From NCBI GenBank assembly GCA_963575745.1, contig CAUYUJ010016284.1:64001-127500 (forward strand): DNA of 63,500 nucleotides, written 5' to 3'. Under the pieces are notes generated by a model. That model worked only from the letters and a program-made list of their open reading frames with translations. It was not told the DNA's origin and did no database searches. The stretch is from Prorocentrum cordatum (taxonomy: Eukaryota > Sar > Dinophyceae > Prorocentrales > Prorocentraceae). Position numbers and translations under genes: made by a program. This document shows, piece after piece, positions 1 to 10,056 of this stretch (position 1 is its first letter; each line of letters starts with the position of its first letter).

Positions 1-623
1 CCCAGGCGCCAAGGTTCACCTGGCCGCAGCCATCGTGAACAAGTAGGTCCGCGTCTGGCACTACCTGCCCACCCTGTGGTGCGCCGACGCAGCCTGCGAT
101 TTCTACGCGGGCGCCCTCGCTCCCGCGCTTCGCCGTTGCCGGAAGGGGCGCCGCGCCTTCCGCATCCTGGAGGATAACGACCCCACGGGGTACAAGAGCA
201 AGAAGGCCGTTGACTGCAAGCGGCCCCCTTAATTGGCGCGCCACCGCGGCGGCCGCGAGTTCGAGTCGGGCCCCGTCTGGCGATCGCCCCGCCAGTCGGC
301 GCCCGCTCTTGATCGCCCGCCGTTCGCGCCCCGGTCGACCCCGCTCGGTCGCTCTCAGGCGGGGTCTCAAGATCACCCCCATCAAGTTCCCCAAATATTC
401 CCCGGACTTGAACCCCCTCGACTACTTCCTCTGGGCGGAGGTCAACCGGCGAATGGCAGAGCAGAGCGCGCCGGCCAACGAGTCTCAGAGCGCTTACAAG
501 GCGCGCCTCAGGCGCGTCGCCATGAGCATCCCGAAGAGCGTCATCAGGGCAGCCGTGGCTAAGATGAAGACGAAGGCGGCGGGGGTCGTCGTGGCCGAGG
601 GAGGCAGGATCCCGAGCGATTGA
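1..623 (+). pseudogene. Tc1/mariner-like transposase, C-terminal part (copy 1)
   Basis: This is the C-terminal half of a DDE transposase, cut by the window edge. The readable motif YSPDLNPLDY, in frame near 396-425, is the third catalytic-acid region of Tc1/mariner and IS630 transposases. The second acidic motif, LEDND, is at about 168-182. The frame is broken: a premature stop appears at about 43-45 (TAG where copy 2 has AAG), and the segment from about 215 to 365 is out of frame between the second and third motifs. The last frame ends at 621-623. All breaks but the TAG are shared with copy 2, so decay began before the 9-kb duplication. Confidence 0.82.
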
Positions 624-949
624 GCCTGCGGCCCGGGAGCGTTGGCGCTGATCAGCCGAGTCGGCGGCACGGTCTTTGCCACGACGCAATTTTTCCAGCC
701 GCGGCCGGGGAGCCAGCCGAATCGGCGGCTCGGCCTCTGCCAGAGCAGATTTTTCCTCAGTGACCGCCGAGAGATTTCAGAATTCCTGCCGCAGCGCATG
801 CACCGAGAAACGTGTCGTGGATCCGTAGACTTGAAAATCGTAGCCGTGCTGCTACTGTTCCATCCCTGCCTTTCGGGAGGTGCTCGGCTGCCCATGGCGA
901 GGGCCCTGCGGTGCTCGCGACTCCTGCGCTTTACGCGCGTTTGCCTTAG
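624..949. other. Spacer after transposase, no gene seen
   Basis: GC-rich sequence that I cannot assign. It matches 9650-9959 except for a short insertion near 850-865. Open frames here are not supported by any motif. Confidence 0.5.
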
Positions 950-1046
950 TGCAGGCCCGCGCGGGACACAGCCTGCGTATCATTGCGGCTTCATGTCGTT
1001 TGCACGTGTGTCCAGAACATCGTGCAACGCGTTGCCCGCGCGTCTG
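950..1046 (+). repeat. 97-bp direct repeat with nested hairpin, left copy (unit 1)
   Basis: Identical to 2070-2166. It begins with GCAGGC at 951-956, paired with GCCTGC at 971-976; the palindrome CCGCGCGG at 957-964 lies inside. The two copies bracket a Rep helicase fragment. A GC-rich hairpin inside a direct repeat next to Rep coding sequence is reminiscent of rolling-circle origins, but no nick site could be identified. Confidence 0.85.
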
Positions 1047-2069
1047 ATGGCGTACGTCCAGGACCGCGGGACGAAGACCATGCAGCGGTTCGTCCGCAGC
1101 CGAGTGCGCAAGCTGACGGCGGACCTTGAGGAGACGAAGGAGTGGGCGTCTGCCCGCGAGAACGCGGCCTTCGAGGCGGTGGACGATTGGACGCACGTGT
1201 GCCGCTGCGCTGAGGAGACATGTCCCCATGGCCCGGCGTGCTCGTACAGGTCAGCCGTGGAGACCTTCTTCTCCCGCAGCGCCGCTTCTTTCGACGTTCG
1301 GGAGCTCGCGGCGTCTCTGCGGGACATTCTGATGGTCGGCCCGAAGAAGACGACGAGGGTGCCCTTCCTGGTGGGGCCGTCGAATTCCGGGAAGAGCACG
1401 GTGGTTTACCCTTTCGACGACTTGTTCACGACGCACCGAAACGGGTTCCTGCACAGGCCTGCTTGGGGCTCCTCCTTTGACTCCGAACCCACACGGGCAC
1501 GAAGCGGCTCCATCTTGCCTTATTCCATGCGATGGAAGCCTGGGGCACGAGAAGCCGCCCCCGTCCCTTTGTTCCTGCTCTGTTCGTCGGCCAGCCCACC
1601 CGAGATCCCAGGTTTCCCAGACCTTCAACGACGGGAACAAGGACTACTGCTGGAACCACGGCGCCGTTTTACCACGGGCAAGCTGAGGTCCTCTGGGGTA
1701 CGACGAATAAGGTGGGTGCGGAGGACATCCGGCACATGCAGAACCGCGCGAGGCAGTTCCCATTCACCTCCGTCTTGTCGGACGGCTCTTTGCAAGACGT
1801 ACTCTCGTGTGCCCCGTGCATGACCGCGTGGATCGTCCGGGAGGCGGCAAAGTTCGACGCCGTCGGCGTTTTCCGCTCGGCGCCCGCTGCGCCGGTCGGG
1901 GCAGACGCGGGCGTGCCGCCTGCGAGCGGCTTCGACGACCTCATGTCCGACGCGCGCATACCCCGCGCGCAGGCAGACGCCTTGCTGGCGGATGTCCGCG
2001 CGATGGGCGCGGTTGCCGTGGACGAGGTGCTCCCCGCGGACTGGGTCCGTTTGAATTCGTGGGCCTTGC
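1047..2069 (+). pseudogene. Rep helicase fragment, broken (unit 1)
   Basis: This corresponds to residues from about 329 to 680 of the full Rep at 14019-16418. It starts at the internal MAYVQDRG and ends at LNSWALL, so the HUH nickase half is missing. The zinc-like CRC...C.H..C cluster and the SF3 Walker A (GPSNSGKST, about 1378-1404) are readable. Between about 1425 and 1700 there are many small indels and the Walker B and sensor regions are scrambled; later codons recover. The fragment joins the flanking 97-bp repeats through short microhomologies (CTGATGGCG on the left, TTGCTGC on the right). It cannot encode a functional helicase. Confidence 0.85.
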
Positions 2070-2166
2070 TGCAGGCCCGCGCGGGACACAGCCTGCGTAT
2101 CATTGCGGCTTCATGTCGTTTGCACGTGTGTCCAGAACATCGTGCAACGCGTTGCCCGCGCGTCTG
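2070..2166 (+). repeat. 97-bp direct repeat, right copy (unit 1)
   Basis: Exact duplicate of 950-1046 on the other side of the Rep fragment, with the same nested inverted repeat. After it the sequence differs (GCCCGCGGC instead of ATGGCG). Confidence 0.85.
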
Positions 2167-2372
2167 GCCCGCGGCGGAGGAGGCGGCAGGGCGCGTTGCC
2201 CGGCGCTTGCAACGTGGAGCTCGCGGCCGGTGCTGCGACCAACAGCGCTTGCCTTCGTGACTTGTTGGCGGTGCGTTATGCCATTTCTACCAAACACGGA
2301 GGAAAGCCAATTCCGTCGGATTGAAGGTCCGGGGGCGGGGAGGGCAGGCGACCGCTTATCCCAGGGGCCGCC

Positions 2373-2631
2373 TTAGAGCACAACTAGAGCACAACTAGAG
2401 CACAACCTAGAGCACAACCTAGAGCACAACCTAGAGCACAACTCATTTCATGGTAGTCTGGCACGCATTCGCGTTCGAAAATAAAGAAAGTATTGATTCT
2501 TTTTTGATTTGGGAAGGTTGAGTGCCATTTTTTCTATGAAAATATATACCTTCATGAGTTGTGCTCTAGGTTGTGCTCTAGGTTGTGCTCTAGGTTGTGC
2601 TCTAGGTTGTGCTCTAGGTTGTGCTCTAGTT
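2373..2631. mobile_element. Foldback-like element FB-1 (unit 1), 9-bp target duplication
   Basis: The left arm (2375-2446) is six copies of an 11-12 bp unit, AGAGCACAACCT. The right arm (2554-2631) is about six copies of the reverse complement, AGGTTGTGCTCT. The arms can pair into a stem of about 70 bp around an AT-rich centre of about 107 bp. The 9-bp direct repeat GGGGCCGCC lies directly outside both arms (2364-2372 and 2632-2640), as expected for a target-site duplication. Arms of short tandem repeats and a 9-bp duplication are the hallmarks of Foldback elements and fit the Mutator-type duplication length. It encodes nothing, so it would be non-autonomous. Confidence 0.85.
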
Positions 2632-2640
2632 GGGGCCGCC

Positions 2641-3714
2641 AGGCCAGACGGATCGTAGACGGGTGGCGGGCGCGGGGCGCGCGTCGTGTCGCAGGTCGCG
2701 AGCGCGGGTCGTGGGCGAAGTTCGCCGTGTTCGGGTCGCTGGTCGGAATAGCACCCTCGCCGTCGCGCTGGTCACAGCGTGTTCCTCTCTCCTCCCTATC
2801 GGGGAGGCTTGCGCACGCCCGCCCAGGCGCCGAGGCTTTTGCCGGGCCAGACCGAACCGCGCCAGGACCCGCGTCCATGTCGACGGCGGACGCCCCAGGC
2901 GTACACTCCAAGAAAATATGTTTGGACATGGATCCCTCGCTCGTGTCGGAGCCGTTTTCTTTGTGGGCCCGTTACGTACCACAGGGTTGCACGTGGACGT
3001 CGGAGTGGTGCTCTCGCCGTCGCGCTGGCCACGCTTTCCTGCCCCCGTCGTTTTTTGATTACGTGTCCGGACCGGAAGGCCTACGGCCAGGCATTGACTT
3101 TCCCCAGCCCCATTCACGGCGCGCTACCTTCCCAAGCTTGGTAAGCACACGCTCCCGAGATTTTCCGCAGAGATTTACTTGCTCTTGTGGATTGACGGAG
3201 TAGTCCCTGCTGCCAGAGGGAGGGTTCGGAGTCTGTGAGGGGTATAGAATTGGAGCAGGGAAGGACACGTAAACGACATTTTGTTTGTTTTTTTTGTTGT
3301 TTTCGGACAACAGGGGTAGACTGCAACGGGGGACCCCCAGGGGGCCAGGGCAGCCGGGTGGAAAATTCGGCGTCCTAAAAGGGGGAAAGTATGGCGTTTT
3401 TTTTTTTTCTTCTCAGGACTCTGCGCGCCCCTTGTAAGGATTGCCCGGCGCGGAGGCGAGAGCACCGATTCCTGGCAATGTGGGCCGCCGCTTGCGCTCC
3501 CTCCCTGCCTCCCGCTCTCCCTCCATTGGCATTGCCATTATCATCGCCCTTCAGACACCCGCAGGGTCGCGTCGCCCTGTCGCGAGGCGGCCGCTTGACC
3601 GGGAGTGCACCTGGAGAGCACCTGGAGAGTCCGATTATGTGCAATGTTATTGGTTTTGTACGATTATAAATCTTCGTATGTTCCGGCGCCCCACTGAATT
3701 TGGTGCGGATTTCG
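2641..3714. other. Unassigned GC-rich stretch (unit 1)
   Basis: Open frames run through this stretch on both strands, but none has a recognisable motif and the frame differs between the two units (compare 11612-12690). Two segments near 2735-2800 and 3000-3050 share a degenerate TCGCCGTCGCGCTGG core. T-runs and an A/T patch lie near 3275-3410. I see no gene. Confidence 0.5.
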
Positions 3715-3717
3715 TGA

Positions 3718-3836
3718 GCTCGATTCTGAGATCGATCGTGGATTTTGAGATATATCTTAAGGTCGACCGTGGAATCGACAGTGAGATCGATAGTGATATT
3801 GATCGTGAGATCGATCTTGAAATCGACAGCGAAGCT
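3718..3836. repeat. Degenerate GATCGA-type 12-bp repeats (unit 1)
   Basis: About nine imperfect copies of a 12-bp unit of the form GAGATCGATCGT. Many contain the palindrome GATCGATC or ATCGAT. The same block lies at about 12685-12805 in unit 2. Confidence 0.75.
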
Positions 3837-3840
3837 ATTG

Positions 3841-4480
3841 GAGACCTCCCAAAACCTCCAGAACCCTCCAGAACCCTCCCATACCTCCTAACCCCTCCGC
3901 GCTCCCCCTAAAACCTCCACAACTCCCCATACATCCGAAACCCTCACACTGCTCCCAAATCCTCCGGAACCCTCCCAACCCCCCTAAATTTTCTGAAGAC
4001 TTCCCAAAACCTCCAGAACCCTCCAGAACCCTCCCATACCTCCTAACCCCTCCGCACTCCCCCCACCCCCCACCCCCATGCATCCGAAACCCTCGCACTG
4101 CTCCCAAATCCTCCGGAACCCTCCCACCCCCCCTAAATTTTGGGAAGACTTCCCAAAACCTCCAGAACCCTCCAGAACCCTCCCATACCTCCTAACCCCT
4201 CCGCACTCCCCCATGCATCCGAAACCCTCGTTCGCGCTGCTCCCAAATCCTCCGGAACCCTCCCACACCCCCTAAACTTTTGGAAAACTTCCCAAAACCT
4301 CCAAACCCTCCAGAACCCCCCCCAACCTTCTAACCCCTCCGCGCTCCCCCCAAAACCTCCACAACTCCCCATACATCCGAAACCCTCGCACAGCTCCCAA
4401 ATCCTCCGGAACCCTCTCAAACTCTTTCTACTTTCAGAGGACTTCCCAAAACCTCCAGAACCCTCCAGAACCCAAGTCCT
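3841..4480. repeat. Minisatellite, about 150-bp unit (unit 1)
   Basis: The phrase TTCCCAAAACCTCCAGAACC starts near 3845, 3999, 4149, 4288 and 4441, giving a period of about 139-154 bp over four-plus copies. One strand is almost free of G, so the long proline-rich or glycine-rich frames across it are composition artefacts. CCCTAAA occurs only singly, so it is not telomeric repeat DNA. Confidence 0.85.
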
Positions 4481-4729
4481 CTCCACCCCTCCGCCCCCCG
4501 CTTCCAGAGCCCTCGGAGTGCGGTGGATTCAGGGAGAGGGAATCGGCCTCGCTTGCACTCTTGGGACAAGTTGCATCGGTTTTCCCGCTCCGACCCAGAC
4601 AGGTTTTTGGGCAATCTTGGGCCATTTGGCAGTTCCAGCGCCTGTTTGGGTTGTCTTGGGAATGTCGTCGATGTCCAGTTGGTGGGCATACCTTGCCCTC
4701 CCCCTCCCTCCCCCTTCCTCTGACCAGTC

Positions 4730-4940
4730 GGTGCTCGCAGGCACGTTGAGACTCACGTCCTGTGGTGCTCTGTAGTCCTTTCGAGTTCTGTGGTGCTCTG
4801 GGGCTGTTGCGGTGATCACCAGCCTTGTAGCGCCCACAGGCGCTTCGGCTCAAGCCGTTCTTATTTAATGGGCTCTGAGGTGCTCTCAGGCTTTGAAGTG
4901 GTGCTCACAGCCGTCCTGGTGCTCATGGCCATTGGTGCTT
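4730..4940 (+). promoter_or_regulatory. GGTGCTC iteron-like cluster upstream of Rep (unit 1)
   Basis: GGTGCTC occurs at 4730, 4764, 4792, 4879, 4900 and 4919, with the variant GGTGCTT at 4934, all on the plus strand within 211 bp. The last lies about 90 bp before the Rep start at 5030. The copy at 4879 sits in the hairpin CTGAGGTGCTCTCAG. Short same-strand repeats just upstream of rep are typical binding sites (iterons) of rolling-circle initiators; here that role is inferred from position only. Confidence 0.5.
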
Positions 4941-5029
4941 AAAACCACTGCAGCTGCCTTGTGGCTCAAGTCTTATAGGGAGAACCGTACGGACCTTGGC
5001 ACCTGTCACTGGGAGTACCGTGCACTGCA

Positions 5030-7117
5030 ATGCTCACAGACCCCTCTACGCCGAGGCGCCGCTTGCGGCAGAAGACGGACACGGGGCACGTGGTGCCGTC
5101 TCCCCCAGTCCCGTCCGCAGGCGTGGACGCCGATGCCGTCGAAACCAAAGCCATCCGGGACGCCTTGAAGGCCGTCTTAGTAGGCAAGGACTTGAAACAC
5201 ATTTCGTTGCGTGAGTGTCGCCGCCAGGTCGCTTTGAAACTCGGTTTGCAAGAGCATGCTTTGGACCAACGCAAGCACGAGTTCAAGAGCCTGACAACCG
5301 AGGTCGTTTCGGAAACGCAGCCCGACCAGGACGCCGCGTCGCCTCTGGAGACCGTGTTGGCTGAGGCCGAGAAGCTGGACTCGTTGCAGTGGGTATACTT
5401 GGTGACCATATCGCGCGTCCTAGACGCGACCCTTCCCGACGGCCGCCAGTACCGCGATCTTGGCACGATGAGCCGGGAGGACATCGGAAAAGCAGTGGCC
5501 GACGCATTCAACAATCCGATTCCGACTGGGTCCGCGGGCGGCCGCACTAGGCAGGAACCGGACGGCCAAGCGCTCGTGTCCATGGCGGTGGTGTTCCAGG
5601 AGAAGCACAAAGACGGCGCGATCCATTTCCACGTTGCTGTGAAGCTGATTAGGTCGGGCCGTTTCCAGCAGGCCAAGCGCACTCTGCGCGAGCGCCATTT
5701 GTTGCCGAGCCATTTCTCTGGTTCCCACCAGCGAATGTGGAGCGCCGTGAGGTACGGGTATATGGAGACCCCAGCCAAACCAGATGTCGACGACGCCCCG
5801 TGGGTGTGGCAGCCAGACTGGGCCGGGTTCGCGCGCGAGAACGACGCCATCGACCTCTTCGAGAAGTCGCAGGAGCCATACATGGCAGGCGTGCGGGTGA
5901 AGCGCCGGGAGGCCACGGACAAGGCGGCCGGGGCGTGAGGGCACGAAGACCGACGTACGACTTCGTAGACCTAGACCTCGACGCCGACCCATCAATCGCC
6001 AAGCACTTGTGACTAATTGGGCAGCCTGAAGTCGTACGTCCAGACCTCGGGACTAAGCCACGCAGCGTTCGTCCGTCAGCCGAGTGCGCAAGCTGAACGC
6101 TGGACCTTGAGGAGACTGAAGAGTGGGCGTCCTGCCCGCGAGAACGCGGCCATCCGGAGGCGGAGGACGATTGGACGCTCCGTGTGCCGCTTGCGCGGAG
6201 GAGTCAGTCCCCCATAGGCCGTCGGGGGGGTGCTCGTACAGTCAGCCGTGGAGACCATCTTCTCCCGCAGCGCCGCTTCTTTCGACGTTCGGGAGCTCGC
6301 GGCGTCTCTGCGGGACATTCTGATGGTCGGCCCGAAGATGACGACGAGGGTGCCCTTCCTGGTGGGGCCGTCGAATTCCGGGAAGAGCACGGTAGTTTAC
6401 CCTTTCGACGACTTGTTCACTCCGAAACGGGTTCTGCACAGGCCTGCCTTGGGCTCCCCTTTTGGACTCCGGAACCTGGCCAGCGGCACGAAGCGGTTCA
6501 TCTTCTGGGACGACTTCCGGCCGGGTGAGTTCGCCCACGAGAAGACCGTCCCCGTCTCTTTGTTCCTGTCTCTGTTCGTCGGCCAGCACACCGAGATCCA
6601 GGTTTCCCAGTCCTTCAACGACGGGAACAAGGACGCCTGCTGGAACCACGGCGCCGTTTTCACGGGCAAGCTGGAGGGCCTCTGGGAGACGACGAATAAG
6701 GTGGGTGCGGAGGACATCCGGCACATGCAGAACCGCGCGAGGCAGTTCCCATTCACCTCCGTCTTGTCGGACGGCTCTTTGCAGGACGTACTCTCGTGTG
6801 CTCCGTGCATGACCGCGTGGATCGTCCGGGAGGCGGCAAAGTTCGAGGCCGTCGGCGTTTTCCGCCCGGCGCCCGCTGCGCCGGTCGGGGCAGACGCGGG
6901 CGTGCCGCCTGTGAGCGGCTTCGACGACCTCATGTCCGACGCGCGCATACCCCGCGCGCAGGCAGACGCCTTGCTGGCGGATGTCCGCGCGATGGGTGCG
7001 GTTGCCGTGGACGAGGTGCTCCCCGCGGACTGGGTCCGTCTGAATTCGTGGGCCTTGCTGCTCCCGCTCCAGAAGCGCAGACTTCTTGGGCAAAATGGCT
7101 CTCCGGTTTCGCCCTGA
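5030..7117 (+). pseudogene. HUH-SF3 replication initiator (Rep), unit 1, frame broken
   Basis: Sister of the intact Rep at 14019-16418. The first part (5030-5938) has the DEK_C-like segment, HUH motif I (VYLVTIS) and the HUH motif IHFH with its two histidines. It ends at a TGA created by an indel in AAGGCGGCCGGGGCG(A)TGG. From 5935 to about 6240 many single-base insertions and deletions destroy the frame. From about 6245 a long open frame resumes with Walker A GPSNSGKST, an intact Walker B (FIFWDDF), the sensor motif ETTNK and the arginine-containing QNRARQFPF, ending at TGA 7115-7117. The indel cluster could be real decay or a local assembly error. If it is an error, this copy has the better-preserved helicase domain. 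Confidence 0.88.
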
Positions 7118-7589
7118 GGGGGCGCGCGGGCAGCGCCGGGGGCTTCCCCTTAGTGCTCCGCCCCACGTCTTTTGCATGCTCGCGAGGGTGCGCGTGCGGT
7201 TACCGCTGGCGAAGTCCAGTTGGGTTGCGCACGCCCGGCTCTCAGCTTTTGCGCTTCCGGAAGCACGCGCGTGCGGGCACCGCTGACCAAGTCCACTTGG
7301 TTTGCGAGCGCCCGCCTGTCAGCTTTTGCACCCCCGTGAGCACGCGCGCGCGGGCGCCGCTGGTGCCGCCCAGTGGGGTTACGCGTGCGCGCGCGTGGCA
7401 CCCGGCAGCGCATCCATCGTCTTTGCGCGGAAATGACGCCTCGAAGGGGTAGAAGTGCGAGACGAGGTAGACAGGGCAGAGTGGACGGAAGCTGCAGGGG
7501 AGAGTAAGGGGGGCCATCAGCGTTGTGTCGCCACCGGACGATTCCGCACGGGTAGCGTCGCGCGAATAGCCTCGGATTGCGTGGCGGCG
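7118..7589. repeat. GC-rich 3' region with degenerate 76-84 bp repeats (unit 1)
   Basis: The segment from 7178 to 7410 has about three degenerate copies of a unit beginning GCACGCGCGTGCGGG and containing CTCAGCTTTTGC; unit starts are near 7178, 7262 and 7338. The rest shows no gene. In unit 2 this stretch is read through by the Rep frame because its stop is TGG there. Confidence 0.6.
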
Positions 7590-7775
7590 TGAATGCATGC
7601 ATGCACGTACGTGTATGCATGGGTGTATGCACACATAGGGGAAAGGCATATGGATGTGCAAATAGGGTGTACATACACACTTATGTATACACGTGTATAT
7701 ATACATATATATACACATACAACATATAAATATGGGAATATACATATATATATATATGTGTGTGAATGTACAGCG
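7590..7775. repeat. Alternating purine-pyrimidine microsatellite (unit 1)
   Basis: Runs of ATGCATGC, TACACGTG and TATATA make an almost continuous alternating purine-pyrimidine tract with Z-DNA and cruciform potential. The matching tract is at 16560-16745. Confidence 0.85.
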
Positions 7776-7804
7776 CTGTGTCACTATAAGACGCTCGTGG
7801 GGGG

Positions 7805-8109
7805 TTTGCCATGGCATCTTCGGCTACGGGCATCTGCATGGGTTGCGTTGCAAGACTGGCCCCCTCCCCGCTGCCCAACGGGTTGCGCTCTCCCGTTGGC
7901 GCCCTGCAAGGACTTTGAGGCTGCCCGAAGCCGCCCGTCTTGAGGGCGGCGTCAAGAGCGACGCCAGACTATGAACGCCGCCGCGTGCTCCGGTCACATC
8001 GACAAGCCTTCCGTTCACCTGGCGCAGCTGTTTCGGCTCAGTCGCCACCGCAGCAACGGCCTCGCTTCGCCCCGAGGCCATCTGACCCCTTTTTCGGTCG
8101 CGGGCCCAG
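7805..8109. other. Leader before transposase, no gene seen
   Basis: First 305 bp of the complete duplicated unit. It contains short GC-rich inverted repeats near 7925-7955 (GCCGCCCGTC with GAGGGCGGCG), but I could not confirm a transposon terminus. Confidence 0.4.
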
Positions 8110-9649
8110 ATGGCGCCCCACCTCAGCAAGAGGGAGCTCGACCTCTGCTTCTCGCTCTACGCCGCTGGGAAGACCCCGGTGGAGATACGCGACCTCGTTA
8201 GTCGGACCCGTGAGTCCCTCGACGAGACTGGGCCGGATTTGACGACCATCCGCCGGGCCCTCCGGGGCGCCACGCACAGGCGTGGCCCAGCGGAGACTCG
8301 CGGCCGCAAGCCCAAGCTCACGGCCGTCAAGCTCCGCGCCTTGAACAACGCGCGGGTTCGTTTGATTCGGGCGGCCAAGGGCGAGGCCGAGGTTCACCTC
8401 AAGGACGTGATGAAGGCCGCGCGGGTCTCCGACGTCCACAAGGGCACGGCCTCCAGGCACTTCAAGCGCCTCGGGGTCACCTGGCGCGCTCCCCGCGCGG
8501 AGCCGCTCCGCGGCTCCGCGGAGGCGGAGGAGCGCGTGGCCGTGCGTTCGGGGTGGAAGCGGCTCCCGGGCAACTATTTCACGCACCAGGTCGATGCCAT
8601 CGTCGACAATAAGGTGTTCCCCATCCCCATGACCAAGCGGGCGAAGACGCACGCAAAGAAGAGTCGCGTTCGCGGCCACCTTCGCACCAAGGCAGAGGGG
8701 GCGCGACTCTCGGTCCCGAGTGCGATCCCAGGGGCTGGGGGCGGGGGCCGCCGGGCCGCCGAAGTCGAGATGCCGATTCCGCCCCCGATCGTTGCCCCGA
8801 TCCATGTCTGCGATCCAAGTCTGATCGGGTCTGATCGGCCCCGTCCAGGCGATCGGACATGTTTTTCTTGGCGTCGTTTCTTTCTGGTATGAGGGTTCTT
8901 ATTGGCGTAGTTTCTTTCGGATGCGAGGGGCGGGGGGGGGGGCCGGGCGGGGGGCCGGCTGGCCGGGCCCTCCCCCGAGGTCCTCAAGCCTTTCACGAAG
9001 CCGAAGGGGAACCGGAACAGGGTGAACCCAGGCGCCAAGGTTCACGTGGCCGCAGCCATCGTGAACAACAAGGTCCGCGTCTGGCACTACCTGCCCACCC
9101 TGTGGTGCGCCGACGCAGCCTGCGATTTCTACGCGGGCGTCCTCGCTCCCGCGCTTCGCCGCTGCCGGAAGGGGCGCCGCGCCTTCCGCATCCTGGAGGA
9201 TAACGACCCCACGGGGTACAAGAGCAAGAAGGCCGTTGACTGCAAGCGGCCCCCTTACTTGGCGCGCCACCGCGGCGGCCGCGAGTTCGAGTCGGGCCCC
9301 GTCTGGCGATCGCCCCGCCAGTCGGCGCCCGCTCTTGATCGCCCGCCGCTCGCGCCCCGGTCGACCCCGCTCGGTCGCTCTCAGGCGGGGTCTCAAGATC
9401 ACCCCCATCAAGTTCCCCAAGTATTCCCCGGACTTGAACCCCCTCGACTACGTCCTCTGGGCGGAGGTCAACCGGCGAATGGCAGAGCAGAGCGCGCCGG
9501 CCAACGAGTCTCAGAGCGCTTACAAGGCGCGCCTCAGGCGCGTCGCCATGGGCATCCCGAAGAGCGTCATCAGGGCAGCCGTGGCTAAGATGAAGACGAA
9601 GGCGGCAGAGGTCGTCGTCGCCGAGGGAGGCAGGATCCCGAGCGATTGA
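8110..9649 (+). pseudogene. Tc1/mariner-like transposase, decayed (unit 2)
   Basis: The N-terminal part (8110-8690) reads as a helix-turn-helix region (LSKRELDLCFSLYAAGKTPV and following), a linker rich in basic residues, and the first catalytic aspartate region (VDAIVDNKVF, about 8591-8620). It is interrupted at about 8690-8990 by GC-rich sequence with a small internal duplication (TTGGCGTcGTTTCTTTC). The frame resumes at about 9022 with NPGAKVHVAAAIVNNK and carries the second acidic motif LEDND (about 9195-9209). It shifts again between 9240 and 9400 before the third motif YSPDLNPLDY. The D-D-D pattern with NPLDY resembles mariner rather than DDE Tc1 proteins. At least two frameshifts make it inactive. 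Confidence 0.85.
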
Positions 9650-9959
9650 GCCTGCGGCCCGGGATCGTTGGCGCTGATCAGCCGAGTCGGCGGCACGGTC
9701 TTTGCCACGACGCAATTTTTCCAGCCGCGGCCGGGGAGCCAGCCGAATCGGCGGCTCGGCCTCTGCCAGAGCGGATTTTTCCTCAGTGACCGCCGAGAGA
9801 TTTCAGAATTCCTGCCGCAGCGCATGCACCGAAAAACGTGTCGTGGATCCGTAGACTTGAAAATCGTAGCCGTGCCTGCCTTTCGGGAGGTGCTCGGCTG
9901 CCCATGGCGAGGGCCCTGCGGTGCTCGCGACTCCTGCGCTTTACGCGCGTTTGCCTTAG

Positions 9960-10056
9960 TGCAGGCCCGCGCGGGACACAGCCTGCGTATCATTGCGGCT
10001 TCATGTCGTTTGCACGTGTGTCCAGAACATCGTGCAACGCGTTGCCCGCGCGTCTG
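9960..10056 (+). repeat. 97-bp direct repeat, left copy (unit 2)
   Basis: Identical to 950-1046, with the nested GCAGGC...GCCTGC hairpin. It immediately precedes the Rep fragment of unit 2. Confidence 0.85.

Larger units (their letters stand above)
1..7804. repeat. Tandem segmental duplication, unit copy 1 (left part missing)
   Basis: This stretch aligns nearly base for base with 9027-16779; scattered substitutions and short indels are the main differences. The shared sequence stops at 7804: copy 1 continues with TTTGCC, copy 2 with CGCCGC after the same CGCTCGTGGGGGG. Because copy 2 starts directly at 7805, the two units are head to tail. The left end of copy 1 lies outside the window. Two blocks, about 1425-1700 and 5935-6240, carry many single-base indels that copy 2 lacks. 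Confidence 0.92.

Noticed and set aside
2559-3203. 214-codon ORF downstream of FB-1
   Set aside because: Its first part is the foldback arm read as CSRL repeats and its end is not in the same frame in unit 2.
3841-4480. Telomeric repeats (CCCTAAA)
   Set aside because: CCCTAAA occurs once per 150-bp unit, not in tandem.
4951-4970. Relict spliced leader before the Rep gene
   Set aside because: Only the last eight bases (GGCTCAAG) match exactly and the rest is poor; chance is likely in this sequence.
5030-7117. Intact endogenous virus genome
   Set aside because: Only an initiator gene is present; no capsid gene or viral termini could be seen in either 9-kb unit.
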